NCBI GenBank assembly: GCA_002633005.1
Contig: NMRA01000489.1
Span: forward strand, 1-35,222
Direction: 5' to 3'
From: Phoronis australis
Lineage: Eukaryota; Phoronida; Phoronidae
DNA: 35,222 nt
The translations under genes were made by a program, and so were the position numbers. Position 1 is the first letter of the stretch, and each line of letters opens with the position of its first letter. Positions 1 to 11,186 of the stretch are shown here, piece by piece. The notes below the pieces were generated by a model that worked only from the letters and a program-made list of their open reading frames with translations, was not told where the DNA came from and searched no databases.

Positions 1-619
1 CCTCGGGCCAGTGGTTGTTCCCGGTGAGGTATCGACGCCTGGTCGGGTATGGAGACTTTCTGCGGGTGGAGGGGCTGGTATGGTATTTCGGGGGTGGTAT
101 TTGATAGTTCCGATGGGTATAGGGTTAAGGGTATCGAAACTGTAAGCTTGAGGTGGTACTGTTTCCACCCACTGATAATAATCAGATAATGACGGCAGTT
201 TTTTTTATTGCAGTCAACACTTACCATGTGAAGAAACTGACGAGATGATCAAGACAAGATATGTAATTCAGTTGATGACGTTGGCTAGTGCTCTGTCAAA
301 CGCACTGAGGGACGAACAATATACTACTTGATGTGCCATTGAACATTCAGACGTTCGACAGTCGCAAATTCGCTATTCCTTGTGACTATGCTCGACGCAT
401 AGAATTACGTATGTTCTGACTAGGCACATTGTACAGCCTGATCTCAAGCGTTAACAAACTGTCACTTCTTCGAAACCCTGAAATCACCTCCAACTTGACC
501 AAGGGACAATTTGAGACCCGTCGTGTACATAGTTGCTTTGTGATGGAAAGCGGGGTTGTGGCAGCTTTAAAAACACCCGTTTGAGACTAAGCCAATCTAG
601 TACGAAGGTAAAGAGCATA
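1..619. other. No recognisable gene
   Basis: I see no coding exon, RNA gene or clear repeat here. Open frames are short, and the longest (minus strand, 484-792) runs into the repeat at 620-880, so it is probably not a gene. The left edge is GC-rich and the rest has mixed composition. Confidence 0.5.
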
Positions 620-880
620 CATGCGCGCACCCAGGGGGAGGGAGGTTCAGGGGCGGGCTCGAGCGAGCCCACCATTTGGCGAGGTGGGTAAAAAGGTCCG
701 CTCCAGAGAAACAAGAAGTTCGAGAAAACGAGACAAAAGTCGACTAAAAAGGCGCAACCGCACAGTTCACAGAGCTGCAGGTGGTTTATCATTTTTTGAG
801 TCCTCCCGCTTTTTTGTTAGAAAAAGGTCCACTTTAAGGGATTCGAGCCCCCCCATATTAAAAGGCTGGGTGCGCGCATG
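620..880 (+). repeat. MITE-like element with 14 bp terminal inverted repeats
   Basis: The element begins CATGCGCGCACCCA (620-633) and ends with its exact reverse complement TGGGTGCGCGCATG (867-880). A second copy lies in opposite orientation at 21165-21412 and matches at both ends and in the G/C-rich blocks behind them, including the tract AAAAGGTCCG and the GAGCCCCCCC block near the other end. At 261 bp with no credible transposase frame it fits a non-autonomous DNA transposon. The superfamily is not assigned because no clear target-site duplication is visible. Confidence 0.75.
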
Positions 881-2464
881 AAATGTACGTATTTCGCCCT
901 ACGCTTTTCAAAGGCCCAGTGCAGACGATGCGGAGAGTTACGACCTCAGCTGACTGTCTCGAAAGAAATTTACCTCAAGTTATTGCCACCCGCACACAAG
1001 GAAGCAAAATGCTCATTGATCTGTACCCAGTTCGTAGTAGACCCAATCAAGGTAAAGGATACTACAAGGGGGGCCCAACAATTTGCCTCGGGGAATTGGG
1101 CAAAGCGCGAGTGTATGTGCACGGGCGGCCCGAAAGTTGCGGGGGGCACGCATGAGGACCTTCTGTCTAGAAAATCTAACGGCGGACTAAAAAAAAAACA
1201 AAAAAAAGAACGGGAACACGTTTCCGCCGCGATCTGGGGTCTGAGTCTTCCCCCCTCATCCGCTACCGGTCCTCGTTACCGAACTCAATACTCAATATTT
1301 CCTCACGCTTCACGTTATTGCCGTTTCACTTTGTTTGCGGCACTTGAATTCGTTACTTTACACCAATAAATCATCAAAATTTGATGTAAACCCCTTACAA
1401 GTACATCGTGTTCTTGAACAAACGTGTTGTTTTATTTCACTGTTACGAATTTATAAGTATTTGAACGTACCGTAGCCTACAGAGTTCGGTAGGCCAATTT
1501 ACCATGGTCGATCGCGGGAGTTTGGGTTTGTTTGGTGATAAATTCGAATCATTCCTCCGTGAAATACAGACGGGGGATCATAGCTGTGTGTTGTACTTTT
1601 AGACTTGCGATTTTTTTCAGTTCTAAACACACAAAACGCTAGCCTTGTNTACTCCCCGCCAGTGGCTTGGAACCCGATCAGGCCCGTCGAGGTCGCCTGG
1701 ACTGGACATCACGAAAATAAACCAGCTTAAGTTGGAAACTAAACCTCCAGTCACGAAAAGACTATAATAGTAAGCCAAAGAAATAATGTGCACGTAATTA
1801 TTTAGGTGAATTATCCACTCCCCGAACCTGTAAATCTACTTACTTGGGGGGCCGCGAAGAAGTCAGGTTCCCCTTCCACAGAACCGTCAGGGCAAAGGTT
1901 GTACAGTAACAATGATTTGAATAATGTATATGAATATCTAAATAAAGATTCCCCTAACATGTGGCCATAGCATAAAATCGAATTGTTTCACAACATCTTT
2001 CTGTCACTGAGCAAACACTGAATTAGCACTGATGCGCTCACACCGACGGCCTCGGTGCCCGGTCAGTTACCTTTATTGCATCTAAAGCCGGCAGGGTAAC
2101 GTAGTGGTTTATTCATTGCTGGCTTCTCAAAACATTTGCACTCACGAATACTCCAAAGGCATTACAAATTGTACATAATGAGACAGGCTTTGTTTCAGTT
2201 TTATCTGGGAGTAGGCTAATACTAGATACATATTGGTCCTAGGCTTTATATAAGCATTGGTTAGGGTGAGAATAATTCGTTTTGAAACAACGCAGAATAA
2301 TCAACGTCTACATGACAACTCGCCCGGAGCCAATCCCGACTTAGTCGAGAGCTCATCCGACGAAGACTTCACGAGTGGGATCGTTAGGTTTCATAGACTA
2401 TCAGTTCGAACCGGAATACACTGACCAAGAAATACTGGAGAGGCGCCGTGAACATGGATAGTTC
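881..2464. other. No recognised gene; CpG-rich first third
   Basis: Two overlapping plus-strand frames stay open (about 878-1369 and 883-1155), but neither gives a protein family I know and the longer one starts inside the repeat end at 880, so I do not call them. The stretch around 1168-1200, with GGCGGACTAAAAAAAA, resembles the core of the MITE-like family at 620-880 and 21019-21085 and may be a decayed copy. A single N at 1649 is an assembly joint. From 1650 to 2464 I see nothing I can support. Confidence 0.4.
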
Positions 2465-2700
2465 CTAGGTAAGCCGGAATTCGTCAGAGAAATCACTGTC
2501 GACGAAATGCCGGCCCCAGTCACAAAGATGTTCCACGGCCTCATACTTGCTATTAACAACGTAATTTTCATTCTTTTGACTACCGCGAGCCACTTCCTAA
2601 GCATTTCGGGCTCTCGAGAAAGTCGAAAAAACGATATACCGGTACCCGCTTTCTTCGCAGCTTCATAGTAGTTCGGACAAGCAGGAACGATGCACCGCAA
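2465..2700 (-). pseudogene. THAP-type zinc-finger remnant, frameshifted
   Basis: Reading the minus strand from 2700, the frame opens with R-C-I-V-P-A-C-P-N-Y and later F-F-R-L and K-W, the spacing of the first half of a THAP C2CH domain (Cys-x4-Cys, an FxxFP-like position, the conserved Trp). In another frame downstream comes H-L-C-D-W-G-R-H-F-V-D-S-D-F, resembling the second half (Cys then His-Phe, then an acidic DF); this frame stops at 2465-2467. The two halves need a frameshift near 2550. Immediately upstream of the Leu-Arg-Cys start is an in-frame TGA, and the usual initiating Met is absent. THAP domains bind DNA and occur in host transcription factors and P-element-like transposases; nothing nearby says which. 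A decayed exon or transposon fragment is most likely. Confidence 0.6.
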
Positions 2701-2876
2701 TCACTCTGCAGATGAACCACCGACGTCGCTACGTCGTTTCTCACCTTCATCACAGGTTAACGCGGCACCTCTCGGCAAGGTGAGGTCGACGCAGAAGAGG
2801 CGATGTGGATATAGACCGATTAAGACGGTAAAAAAGACTAATTAAATCGGGTGGCATTCTCCTTTAATGCAGCCTG

Positions 2877-2989
2877 GAATATTCTAGAGATTAGTACATA
2901 TTTTTAGAATGATTGGGTAGATTCCGGAAAGTTCTGGCATGTGCACGAAATAGTGAAAAGTGTTAGAACATTGCATTAGTCTATAAATA
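2877..2989 (+). promoter_or_regulatory. Heat-shock-type promoter: two HSEs and a TATA box
   Basis: At 2922-2934 is TTCCGGAAAGTTC, a perfect three-unit heat shock element (TTCnnGAAnnTTC). At 2877-2889 is GAATATTCTAGAG, a nearly perfect one in the alternate phase. TATAAATA lies at 2982-2989, 47 bp downstream of the first motif, so transcription would start near 3010-3020. HSF trimers bind such arrays in heat-shock genes, and some retrotransposon LTRs also carry them. No heat-shock protein is encoded downstream, so this may be an orphan promoter, a solo LTR or a pseudogene's 5' end. Confidence 0.55.
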
Positions 2990-3589
2990 CACAAGCACGG
3001 GTTTGAATTAGTTAAGAAGAGTTAAGCACCTCAGGAGTCGGAGTAAAACAGTTAACAGTTTCAGAGTTGAGAGGATTACATTTGAGTTGGCAGAAGAGAA
3101 TCAGCAGTTACAGTGACAGTCAACAGAGAGCCAGCTACAGAGATAGCAGGTTATAGAATCAACGAGTGTAACAGGAAGTGTCTCAGAAATTCATCACAAG
3201 TCAAGGCTTCGCACATTGGCTGGAGCGTAGAACAGACATTACGTCGGACGTTTTGTTTGAGTACTATGCTTGTGAATGTTCGGTCGAGATTAATAACCGG
3301 TCTTCAGTCTATCGTCTCACCGAAAGCTATAAGCATCGGTATGTAACAACCTGCGCCCACCCACACAAAGGGGAAACGTGACAATTATAGGCAAACTAAA
3401 ATGATCCTAACAGCCTTTTGCCACAGTAAGTAACTTAAAAGTCAGTACTTTGGAAATTTTCAGCAACACAGGGTGAACCAAGCTCACGTTAAGTATGAAA
3501 GTAGACATGCATAATTGTTACCATGGCGACTGAGTACCATAAAAGCTATCGTCCTTAAACTAGAAATTGACTAACATGATAATANCTTT
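2990..3589 (+). other. Possible transcribed leader after the HSE/TATA promoter; no recognised CDS
   Basis: Two overlapping plus-strand frames (3113-3346 and 3178-3381) give no known family. A donor-like ATCG/GTATGT lies at about 3339. The sequence TGTAACA at 3343 and GTGACA ending at 3382 could be LTR ends, but no matching partner was found. A single N at 3585 sits just before the repeat copy at 3590. I see no gene I can support. Confidence 0.3.
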
Positions 3590-4120
3590 GAGTACTGAGC
3601 TAAGTGGATAGTGTTATTAACAACAAATGTCGAGTTGTGACGAAATCTTTGGTATGAGTTTCAACACTACCAAAGAATAATTGCATGTATTCCAACTCAC
3701 CTTCACGAGTTCATATAGGCCAAATTTTCAATTGCTCTTTAACAGCCGTGTAGTTGACTGACATCTCCACTTCAAAATCTTTTACTGCATGGGTTTGATG
3801 CTGCCTCATGATTTTCCACAAAGCCATGGATACCCCTGTGTTTTTTAAAATACTTCACCCACTCTTTGTTTCTGTGGAGACACTTCAACAAATGCTCATA
3901 TTTTCTTTGCTTGCCTGTGTGGTATGTGGGGAGAGCAGAGGGCCCCACTTTTCCAGACACTAAAAAATCTGACATTGTTTACAAAAAATATTCAGATCTT
4001 CTTCAATTTTTTTCTAAGTGGATGTAAATTGGAGCTCGACCTAAATGAAAATAAGGTTTTATTCGAAATATTTTCAAAATCCGTTTTAATATTAAATCTT
4101 TGTGTGAGTCCGTGTGAGTA
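3590..4120. repeat. Direct repeat, copy 1 of a ~540 bp unit with a broken coding remnant
   Basis: This block is colinear with 11187-11735 and begins GAGTACTGAGCTAAGTGG in both; similarity ends at the GTGTGAGTCCGTGTG tract. On the minus strand both copies keep an acceptor-like CAG followed by a frame that includes the peptide HGFVEN. In this copy the ancestral frame is broken by stops and shifts, while the other copy keeps it open. The unit is probably a dispersed element or a duplicated exon with flanking intron. Function is not recognised. Confidence 0.7.
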
Positions 4121-4255
4121 TCTTATCCTGGGCCGATTTGAAAAATTCAAAGTTGTACTCATATTTGTTTTCGCTCCTCTTTTCAAATATTACAGTCAAA
4201 ACTACGTACGTAAAACTCATTCGGCGCGCACTAATACAAAAATATAGGACCCAAG
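4121..4255. other. Junction between the repeat copy and the gypsy-class pol
   Basis: This holds the 3' end of the gypsy-class element or its target. I find no LTR signature, though an LTR would be expected downstream of integrase on the minus strand. ACGTACGT motifs occur here and again just inside the pol region, without clear meaning. Confidence 0.3.
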
Positions 4256-5494
4256 TTATTTAGATTTTGGAACACGTGCATTGCAATATTCAAAATACGT
4301 ACGTTTATTATGCCGTCGCAGGAATTTCCTGTTCCGTAGGATGACACGACCAGAACCGTCAACGCGCACTAGGTATTGGTCGAACTGACGGACTTCAATG
4401 ACGGTGCCGGTCTTGTCCCATTTGGTCGGATGGTTGCCAACCTGGTTCTGGAGGCGCACGGTGTCACCCACTCGGAGTGGAGGAAGACGTCGTGTGTGTT
4501 CCGACGAGCGTTGCGCGTCGAGCACTTTGCGAAGGGCGTCCTCTCTAGTTGCCAGGGTAGAGCGCCAAGTAGGGTGGGGAAGGTACCGGCCAGGTCGTAC
4601 AGGTATGAAGTCTCTGGTTGGGAGGCCAAACACACATTGAGCTGGCGAGAGCTTGGTCGTTTGGTCCGGTGCGTTGCGATATTGGAGTATCGCGCGTTGA
4701 AAGGCATTGGTGTCCAGGGTGCCATTAGTGCCTGTGCTGTCCGAGATGAGGCGTCGCACAGTTTTGACCCCTATCTCAGCTCGGCAGTTGCTGTGTCATG
4801 TGCCACAGAGGAGAGACGATGATGTACGCCCCACTGTTGAAGGAACTGACGAGTGGCGAAGGCAGTAAATTCCGGACCGCCGTCGGATGAGAGCTTCTCT
4901 GCAATGCCGTAGGTGGCAAAAACCTGACGGAGGCAGGAGATTAGACCGTTTGCCCCATCAGCAGCGTGTTCCACAATGGGCCAACTGGAGTATCGGTCCA
5001 CGACGACCAGGTAGTTTACGCCCTTGTGGTGGAAATAGTCCGCACAGATGCATTGAAACGGGTAGGTCGGGTCAAATCGCGGAGCGGGTGGTGCGCTAGG
5101 TTGGGACGGGGAGATGCGGTTGCAGTGTTCACAGCGGGCCTGTGTGTGCGTGATGGCGCTCGTGATACCAGGTCAAAATATTGAGGTCTCGGCACGGGCC
5201 GTCATCTTCGACACTCCCTGGTGGGCGGAGTGGAGGGCCTGTGAGACAGTTTTCCCGTAGTGGCCGTGGGATTATTACTCTGTCTTTGTACATCAGGGCG
5301 CCATTGATGGAGTAGAGATGGTGCCGGAATGGGTGGTACTCGCGCAGCCCCTCGGGCCAGTCGGGGTATAAGACCGGCTGGGCGCCATTCTCGAGCATGG
5401 CTACTAGACGTGACAAGTCCTGGTCGCTAGTCGTGGTCACGCGGACTTTGTCCCAGGTGACAGAAGGTAAATCTTCCAAGGAGGCGGAGGCGAC
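4256..5494 (-). pseudogene. Gypsy-class integrase, broken
   Basis: This part continues from the TGA at 5495-5497. The first frame (to 5129) leaves the integrase path within a GPPLRPPG stretch; in another frame lies the His-His-Cys-Cys zinc-binding module (HSAHQG ... CEHC), where the conserved Trp codon of F-W-P-G is a TGA. The core keeps ICADYF (first Asp) and SSDGGPEF (second Asp). The third catalytic residue, the Glu in TAEL (about 4770-4785), is followed at once by a frameshift, after which VKTVRRLIS continues in the frame ending at 4256. The C-terminus has DTVRLQNQVG and a GPY/F-like KWDKTGTVIEVRQFDQYLV region. At least two frameshifts and two stops mean it is inactive. Confidence 0.8.
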
Positions 5495-7525
5495 TCACTC
5501 CAAGTGGTCGTCGAGGCTTGAGATTGGGGGTGGGGATCGTTGCCGCAGAATCTGTAGATGTGCGCAGACGGCAATGGACCCTGGGACGACGGCACCAATA
5601 TTGTCCTCGAGAGGATATTTGTCCGGGGAACGTGGTCCGGATGGGAAGCGCGACATGCAGTCAGAGGCCTTGTTCTTAGCTGCAGGTATGTGGACAAGTT
5701 GGAATTTGTAACGCAGTGTCTTTTTCTTGAGGTTGCGGACGCGGGGGTTGCTGATTTCGTCTAGGGGTTTCGGGCCAAATATGCCCAGGAGTGGTTTGTG
5801 GTCGACAGCGACAATGAGGTTGGCACATCCAAGTACGAAAAATCGTGCTCGGTCGAGGGCATCCGCAACAGCGAGGGCCTCACCTTCAACCGAGGCGTAA
5901 CGCGATTCAGCGGGGTGGGTAAATCGGCTACCTACAAGAGCCACCTTCCATCCGTCAGGACAGCAGAATAGTTTCTTTGGGGTTGTTGTTGCGCAATTGC
6001 AGTGTTTCTACAGGAGCCAAAACCCGAGGCCCTCTTTCGACCAGTCAGTGACGATGCATGTTGGCTTCGTCTTATCGAATATCTGAACGCTATGGCAAAT
6101 CTCGTCGATGATTTTGGACTTGGACGCCTGGAAAAGTGCATCTAGGGTGTCGTCCCAGTAGAAGCTTTGTCTCGGCTTCAGGAGTTCCCGGAACGGCGCC
6201 ATGGCAGTCGCCATGGAAAATGCGTAGGAGACTTGGTTCACTAAGCCGAACCATGAGCGGACATCGGTAGTCGACTGAGGGGTTGGGAACTCGCGGATTG
6301 CTCGTAAGTATTTCTGACTCGGTCGTACTGTGGTGGTGGTGATGTCGAACTCCGCAAATTCCACGCAGTAGCTGGCGAAAACGAACTTGTCTGGATTCAG
6401 AGTGATTCCGTTGTTGCCACAAGTGTCTAGGAACAGTGTCATCTGGTGGAAACAGTTTTCAATGGTGTCCGACCATAAAAGCGTGTCGTCGACGCATTTC
6501 ACTTTGTTAGAGATGTTGGCTATAATGTCGTCGAAGCGACGTGTGTACGCGTCACCGGAGGCAACATAACCCTGGGGGCAGACACGATATCGGTAGCGTC
6601 CCCATGGCGTGATGAACGTGGTGAGGTGTCGGTCGTCCTCGTGCAGTGGAATGCTGTGATACCCGTTCCACGCGTCACACACGGATTTCTTAGTGTTACA
6701 GGGGACAGATCTCGCCAGGTGGAAAGGCGATGGCGTGTGGTGGGTTTCCCTTGTCGCGTGCGCGTTTAGGCTTTGCATGTCGACGGTGCGACGAGGTTTC
6801 CCAGACTTCTTCGCGCATATGACCATACGGTGACAGTAGGTCACTGGAGTTCCGATGGGCACAGGTTCTATAACACCCAGGCTGACATCCCGATCCAAGC
6901 CGGCTTTGACTTCGTCCTGCCAATGAATGGGGACGGGGATGGGTGTGTGGTGAGGTGTCGGATCGTTGTCCAGATTGATCATGAGGCGGAGCGGGGGGCT
7001 GTCCATCATCGGGAGTGCGGTATGTTCGCATGTGTTGAAGGTGGAGGACGCATAATGGTCCAAAAGCCACTGTTGTAGGCGTTCCCGGTTGTCGACGGTA
7101 GCGGGAAACGGAAGTGTCGTAGGACGGGGAGGGGGTTTGACCCGAGGTGGGCACTTGCAAGGCGTGTCTTCGCCGTCGTTTTTAGTCGAGAGGCACTCGC
7201 CGATGGTTGGGAATTCAGCGCTAATTATACCTAACCCTAGGCAGGCCTGCCTACTCAGGAAGAATTTATCTGTAGAGTCAGAGATGTAGATGATCTGTTT
7301 AGTGCTGCGTTTGGGGGGCTGAAGGCTCGATAGACGGGCGATAACCGCCCCGAGGATGGTGATGTCGCCGTTGTTCGCCGTTCTCATGGTCAGGATGACG
7401 GGAAGCAGGTCCGCAGTTCGCCGGTAGGACCGCAACTTCTGACCTTCGGCCTGGTTAAAAAATGGAAATTTTGATTTCACGATTTTGGGAACTGAAATAG
7501 GGACTGCTCGAAGAAAAAGTTTCAT
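5495..7525 (-). pseudogene. Gypsy-class pol: reverse transcriptase and RNase H
   Basis: A 505-codon frame runs from the ATG at 7525 to a TAG at 6008-6010, then continues in the same frame to a TGA at 5495-5497. The N-terminal ~110 residues include ILGAVIARLS and DSTDKFFLSRQACLGLGII, typical of the linker upstream of RT in one gypsy group. RT follows, with PRRTVDMQSLN, then the catalytic CVDDT near 6484-6495 (Cys replaces the usual aromatic before the two aspartates). RNase H starts with TDWSKEGLG at the end of the first frame and continues after the TAG with SRYASVEGEALAV and AVDHKPLLG, which carry the Glu and the second Asp. In an active element this enzyme copies RNA to DNA; here the stop splits RNase H, so no functional product is expected. 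Confidence 0.8.
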
Positions 7526-8087
7526 AACGTGAGTATTTGTTCGAGTTGGAAGGACTTAAACACGTCGACAACCTCTTAAGGTGTTCCTCTATGCGCAAAA
7601 GGTATTTATAATAACGTGACTTTGATGGTTTAGTCGGTGCGAGGCATAATTCGCCGAAAAGCTTCCAGCGTACAGAGCGCCTATAGCCTCTGCATCGCCT
7701 CTGGTTCGGGCCAACAGAGGCGATGGTCATTGCCTATAGTCAATAACAAAGTTTCAGATCTCCCAAGCTTAGTAGTTTTAACTTCTAAGAATTAAAATTC
7801 TGACATTGTGAGGAAGAAGCAGCAAGTGGTTGAATTTTCAGTTTATAACTTTGAACATAATGGGGTTTTATGCAATGCCTAAGATTTGCGGTGAAATCTA
7901 TATATTATATACGGAGAACAGCAGTGTGTTGTGACCAAGCTGCTGAACGGAAAATGTTGAATGCTATAGGCATTAAATTGAGGCTCTTACAAGACATTTA
8001 CCAGTTCAGTAATGTCATTACTACTGTGTAAAGTAAGTACCTGAAAACACATTTACACAGTTTTAATTGCTGGAGTTTCTATTTCAG
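7526..8087. other. Flank of the gypsy element with an 11 bp-arm hairpin; no gene
   Basis: CATCGCCTCTG at 7693-7703 is repeated as its exact reverse complement CAGAGGCGATG at 7715-7725, giving an 11 bp stem with an 11 nt loop. A minus-strand frame at 7455-7730 overlaps the pol start in a different frame and encodes nothing I recognise. The expected gag and 5' LTR are absent. Confidence 0.4.
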
Positions 8088-8270
8088 ATGCATCAACCAC
8101 AAAACATCTTGGATTCGATTCTTCATTGTGCTGTCTCAGGACCGATAGAGCATTCTGCAAGGATGCCGTGTTTTCATTTTCGAGTACCAGCCATCACTTC
8201 ATATCCAGCATTTGTCGTGACACATACTAAAAACAGAGGATGGGCATACAAAGTAGTCTGGTGTCTATAA
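8088..8270 (+). CDS. Possible terminal exon of an unknown gene
   Basis: A good acceptor (GGAGTTTCTATTTCAG, ending at 8087) is followed by a frame of 61 codons starting Met-His-Gln-Pro-Gln and ending ValTrpCysLeu-stop at 8268-8270. A second frame from the same acceptor stays open for about 46 codons and is Cys- and Ser-rich, so the true frame is not settled. I recognise no domain. No upstream partner exon was found, and the region after 8229 is part of an assembly duplication. An intronic pseudo-exon is an equally good explanation. Confidence 0.2.
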   Translation: MHQPQNILDSILHCAVSGPIEHSARMPCFHFRVPAITSYPAFVVTHTKNRGWAYKVVWCL

Positions 8271-8836
8271 TAGAATTATTGAAATGTAGTAGGGTGTATA
8301 ATTCGTAAGTCTTGTTCATTGATGACATTTACCATATGGTGTGCTTAAAGGTTATGTAGTTATTTATTGACAAGTCTGCACATTAAGTCAAATATTTACA
8401 ATACTGTAGAATTTTACTTCGTGTTGTATAACATAATGTTCAAGGTAAATCTCAAAAATGCTGTTACAGTTTGCTTAATTACCGTCTCATTTTTGTTTTA
8501 TGCAATGTAAAAAATTCATGAAATTTATGCAATNAAAAACAGAGGATGGGCATACAAAGTAGTCTGGTGTCTATAATAGAATTATTGAAATGTAGTAGGG
8601 TGTATAATTCTTAAGTCTTGTTTATTGATGACGTTTGCCATTTGGTGTGCTTAAAGGTTATGTAGTACTTTATCGACAAGTCTGTACATTAAGTCAACTA
8701 TTTACAAAACTGTAGAATTTTACTTTGTGTTGTTATAACATAATGTTCAAGATAAATCTCAAAAATGCTGTTACAATTTGCTAAATTACCGTCTCATTTT
8801 TGTTTTATGCACTGTAAAAAAATTCATGAAATTTAT
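8229..8836. repeat. Near-identical tandem copies joined by a single N (likely two alleles)
   Basis: The ~305 bp at 8229-8533 (starting AAAAACAGAGGATGGGC) is repeated at 8535-8836 with scattered substitutions and one-base indels, and the only base between them is the N at 8534. Both copies end with AAATTCATGAAATTTAT, and unique sequence then continues. A genuine tandem duplication would not be expected to have an ambiguity base exactly at its joint; two haplotypes laid end to end would. Confidence 0.75.
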
Positions 8837-11186
8837 CCCATTCCTACTTTCTGGTAGGCCCTCACGCAAATGTGGAACATTTTAAAAAAACATTTCTAAT
8901 GGCATGTTGGGGATTAGTTTATAAAGTGTATTCTGTGAAAGTTTCACGTGAACCCAATCAGCATCTTGTAAGATGTCCCAAAGATGGACAAAATTGGACA
9001 TTTTGATAGGGTTCTACGTAACCAAAATGCTTTATGATTGTTAGGTATTAAGCATTATTAACATTACCTCTGACAATTATGTCTTGCAGTGCTTGATTTA
9101 GTGAACTACAGATTGTGTTTGATCACCTGGGAAAAATCCAAAGTCGCCATGAAGTCACCACTGCAAGTATCAAAGTCAGACAATTATTCCCTCGAAATTT
9201 GTTTCAAAGTTTCTGTTGACACCCAAATTTTTAGTTACAAACGGTTGTCTTAGATTTGATACCTTTGTTTACAATTGTTTTGTTTATTTCATGAAATCGG
9301 TGCATTTGCCACCACAGCAGTTAGCACTTGTCTAACTTGCATTAAAATTACATCAGGAAGTACACAGGTTGAACTAGCGCCTACAGTGTATATGATCACC
9401 TACATTCTGGGTATGCGACGTAAGTTCCCAAGAACGTAGTATAGCATAACCTTTTTAGCCAACTATTCTGATGTCAAACATCAGTTTTGGACGACGTCAG
9501 ATTTCCTTTGGCGACCTGGGATTTTCAGCAAGTAGCCAAATGCGACTTGGCTTCAAGCTAAGTGTTGAGCATCGTCCTACAATGCCAGCAATATCCCAAG
9601 ATTGTTTAAGTGTGATCATTTTTGCAAACCTAAAAAATTCATGGTTCTTTAATGAGAATATTTTGAAAGTGATTAGCAGCAGGAGACGCTCCTGCAATTG
9701 ATATTTTTATTACCTTGTCCATGACATGAGCTGAATGTTACTCTGATATTGGCAGATCACCAAATATGTATTTTTCAACACATAGTTGCTCCTAGTTAGG
9801 AAACATCAAGTCGTTGTGAAGTGCCTCTGATATCTTTTCTCTGTGATATAATATGCATTGTGGTCGAAACGGTAGTTGGATAAAAGATGACTATGGAAAA
9901 TGTAGCTAGTGAATCTGTTTTACCATTAGCATAGCTAGGTGTGATATCATGTTAAAATCAGAAACTTCAGACTAAAGAAAACCACATTTGTACTGGCTGA
10001 AGTAATCGCTTAAAAGCACACAATGCATATTCTTAAAAAACATTCATTTTGGTTTGTGTTTTTAGAGTATGTCTCAGTACTGAGTGCTATGAACTTTCAC
10101 AATTTTGACACGTGTTTAAACTGCCCTGTGGCTGAATGAAATTCAGTGTTTGGTCATTGAGGCTAACTTCCTTTAATGTAGTACTTAGAAATGTGTTTTG
10201 ATTTGACTTGACATTACCTAATTAACACTACATAGGACTTTAATTATACTTGGTTGCTATGCTCATCTTGTACCCTGGAAAAGCAACAACTTCTTGCATG
10301 CATATTGATTTTTCACATCTTTGATTTTTTTTCATCCAGTGACTTGCTTGATCTGTACATTTTGTCCGTATGCGTGTTCAGTCTGTAATACCTGTAGAAT
10401 GAGCTCTAGATTTAGTGATGAGGAAATAAGTAAGAATATCAAACTAATCATGATGCTGTTTTACATTTGAATCTTGCTTTAACAACATGATTGTACTTCA
10501 TCATCATCACCTACTTCGCTTAAAATGTATTGCAAAGTGTCACAAAGACTTATATGATCTTGATTTGTTGTGTATACTGAACCTTACTTAGATGTCTTAG
10601 GATTCAATACCTTTTTTGCTTTTTCCTGTTTGAGACTTGATGATACTCCATTACTTTTGAACCCACTAAGCTTATCTTAGAACTGTTTTCCGTTGCCCAT
10701 CGTCTTCAGTTGACTGTAAAGTTACTGTGGTTGTCTGAAAGAGAAGAATATACATTTTAGTAACAGTTTATTTTTTTCACCGAAATGGTAAATTTGCTGT
10801 TTTGCATTGTATTAGGTTATGATTAACTGACAGGCAATGTAGAAAAATATATCCTACAGCATACAAAATTGATCCATGCGGGTTCTGACAGCCAGGGTAG
10901 TTTAACTTGGAAATAGGGATATCTTTAATTAACAGTTTTGGACTGGGGCATTTATTCAAACCTGTATGGCTGTCATCATGGGGCCACTAGCAACACAAAT
11001 CAGCACAAAACTATCGGTACTTATAAGCCCAAAAATACACCAGCAATGTAAGAAACCCCAATATAACAAAATAGTGTGCACAGTTTTGGTACCAACAAAA
11101 CAAAATAAAAGTACACCATAATTAATAGAACACACAGTTGGAGATTATAATCTGTATCTAATCTGGAGAGAAAGTGAAAACTGACT
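8837..11186. other. 2.3 kb AT-rich stretch without recognised genes
   Basis: All frames are short. I searched both strands for exons with splice sites, transposase or reverse transcriptase motifs and tRNA-like folds and found none I can support. It may be intergenic or intronic DNA. Confidence 0.4.

Larger units (their letters stand above)
4256..7525 (-). mobile_element. Ty3/gypsy-class retrotransposon, 5'-truncated and inactivated
   Basis: The minus strand encodes, in retroviral order, an upstream pol region, reverse transcriptase, RNase H and integrase with a GPY/F-type C-terminal module, which is the Ty3/gypsy order. No gag, no protease D-S/T-G and no LTR pair can be found, so the 5' part is missing. 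At least two in-frame stops, one stop at a conserved integrase Trp and frameshifts in integrase show that it is dead. It differs clearly from the element at 14293-18656 in its RT and integrase, so it is a different lineage. Confidence 0.85.

Noticed and set aside
878-1369. 163-codon plus-strand open frame in CpG-rich DNA
   Set aside because: It starts inside the terminal repeat at 880, overlaps another open frame, contains long Lys/Arg tracts from A-rich DNA and matches no family I know; GC-rich DNA gives few stops by chance.
3343-3382. TGTAACA ... CGTGACA as LTR termini of a solo LTR with the heat-shock promoter
   Set aside because: No matching 5' end, target duplication or second copy could be found in the window; kept only as an alternative explanation.
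4376-4822. Plus-strand open frame of 148 codons
   Set aside because: It is the antisense shadow of the gypsy integrase C-terminus.
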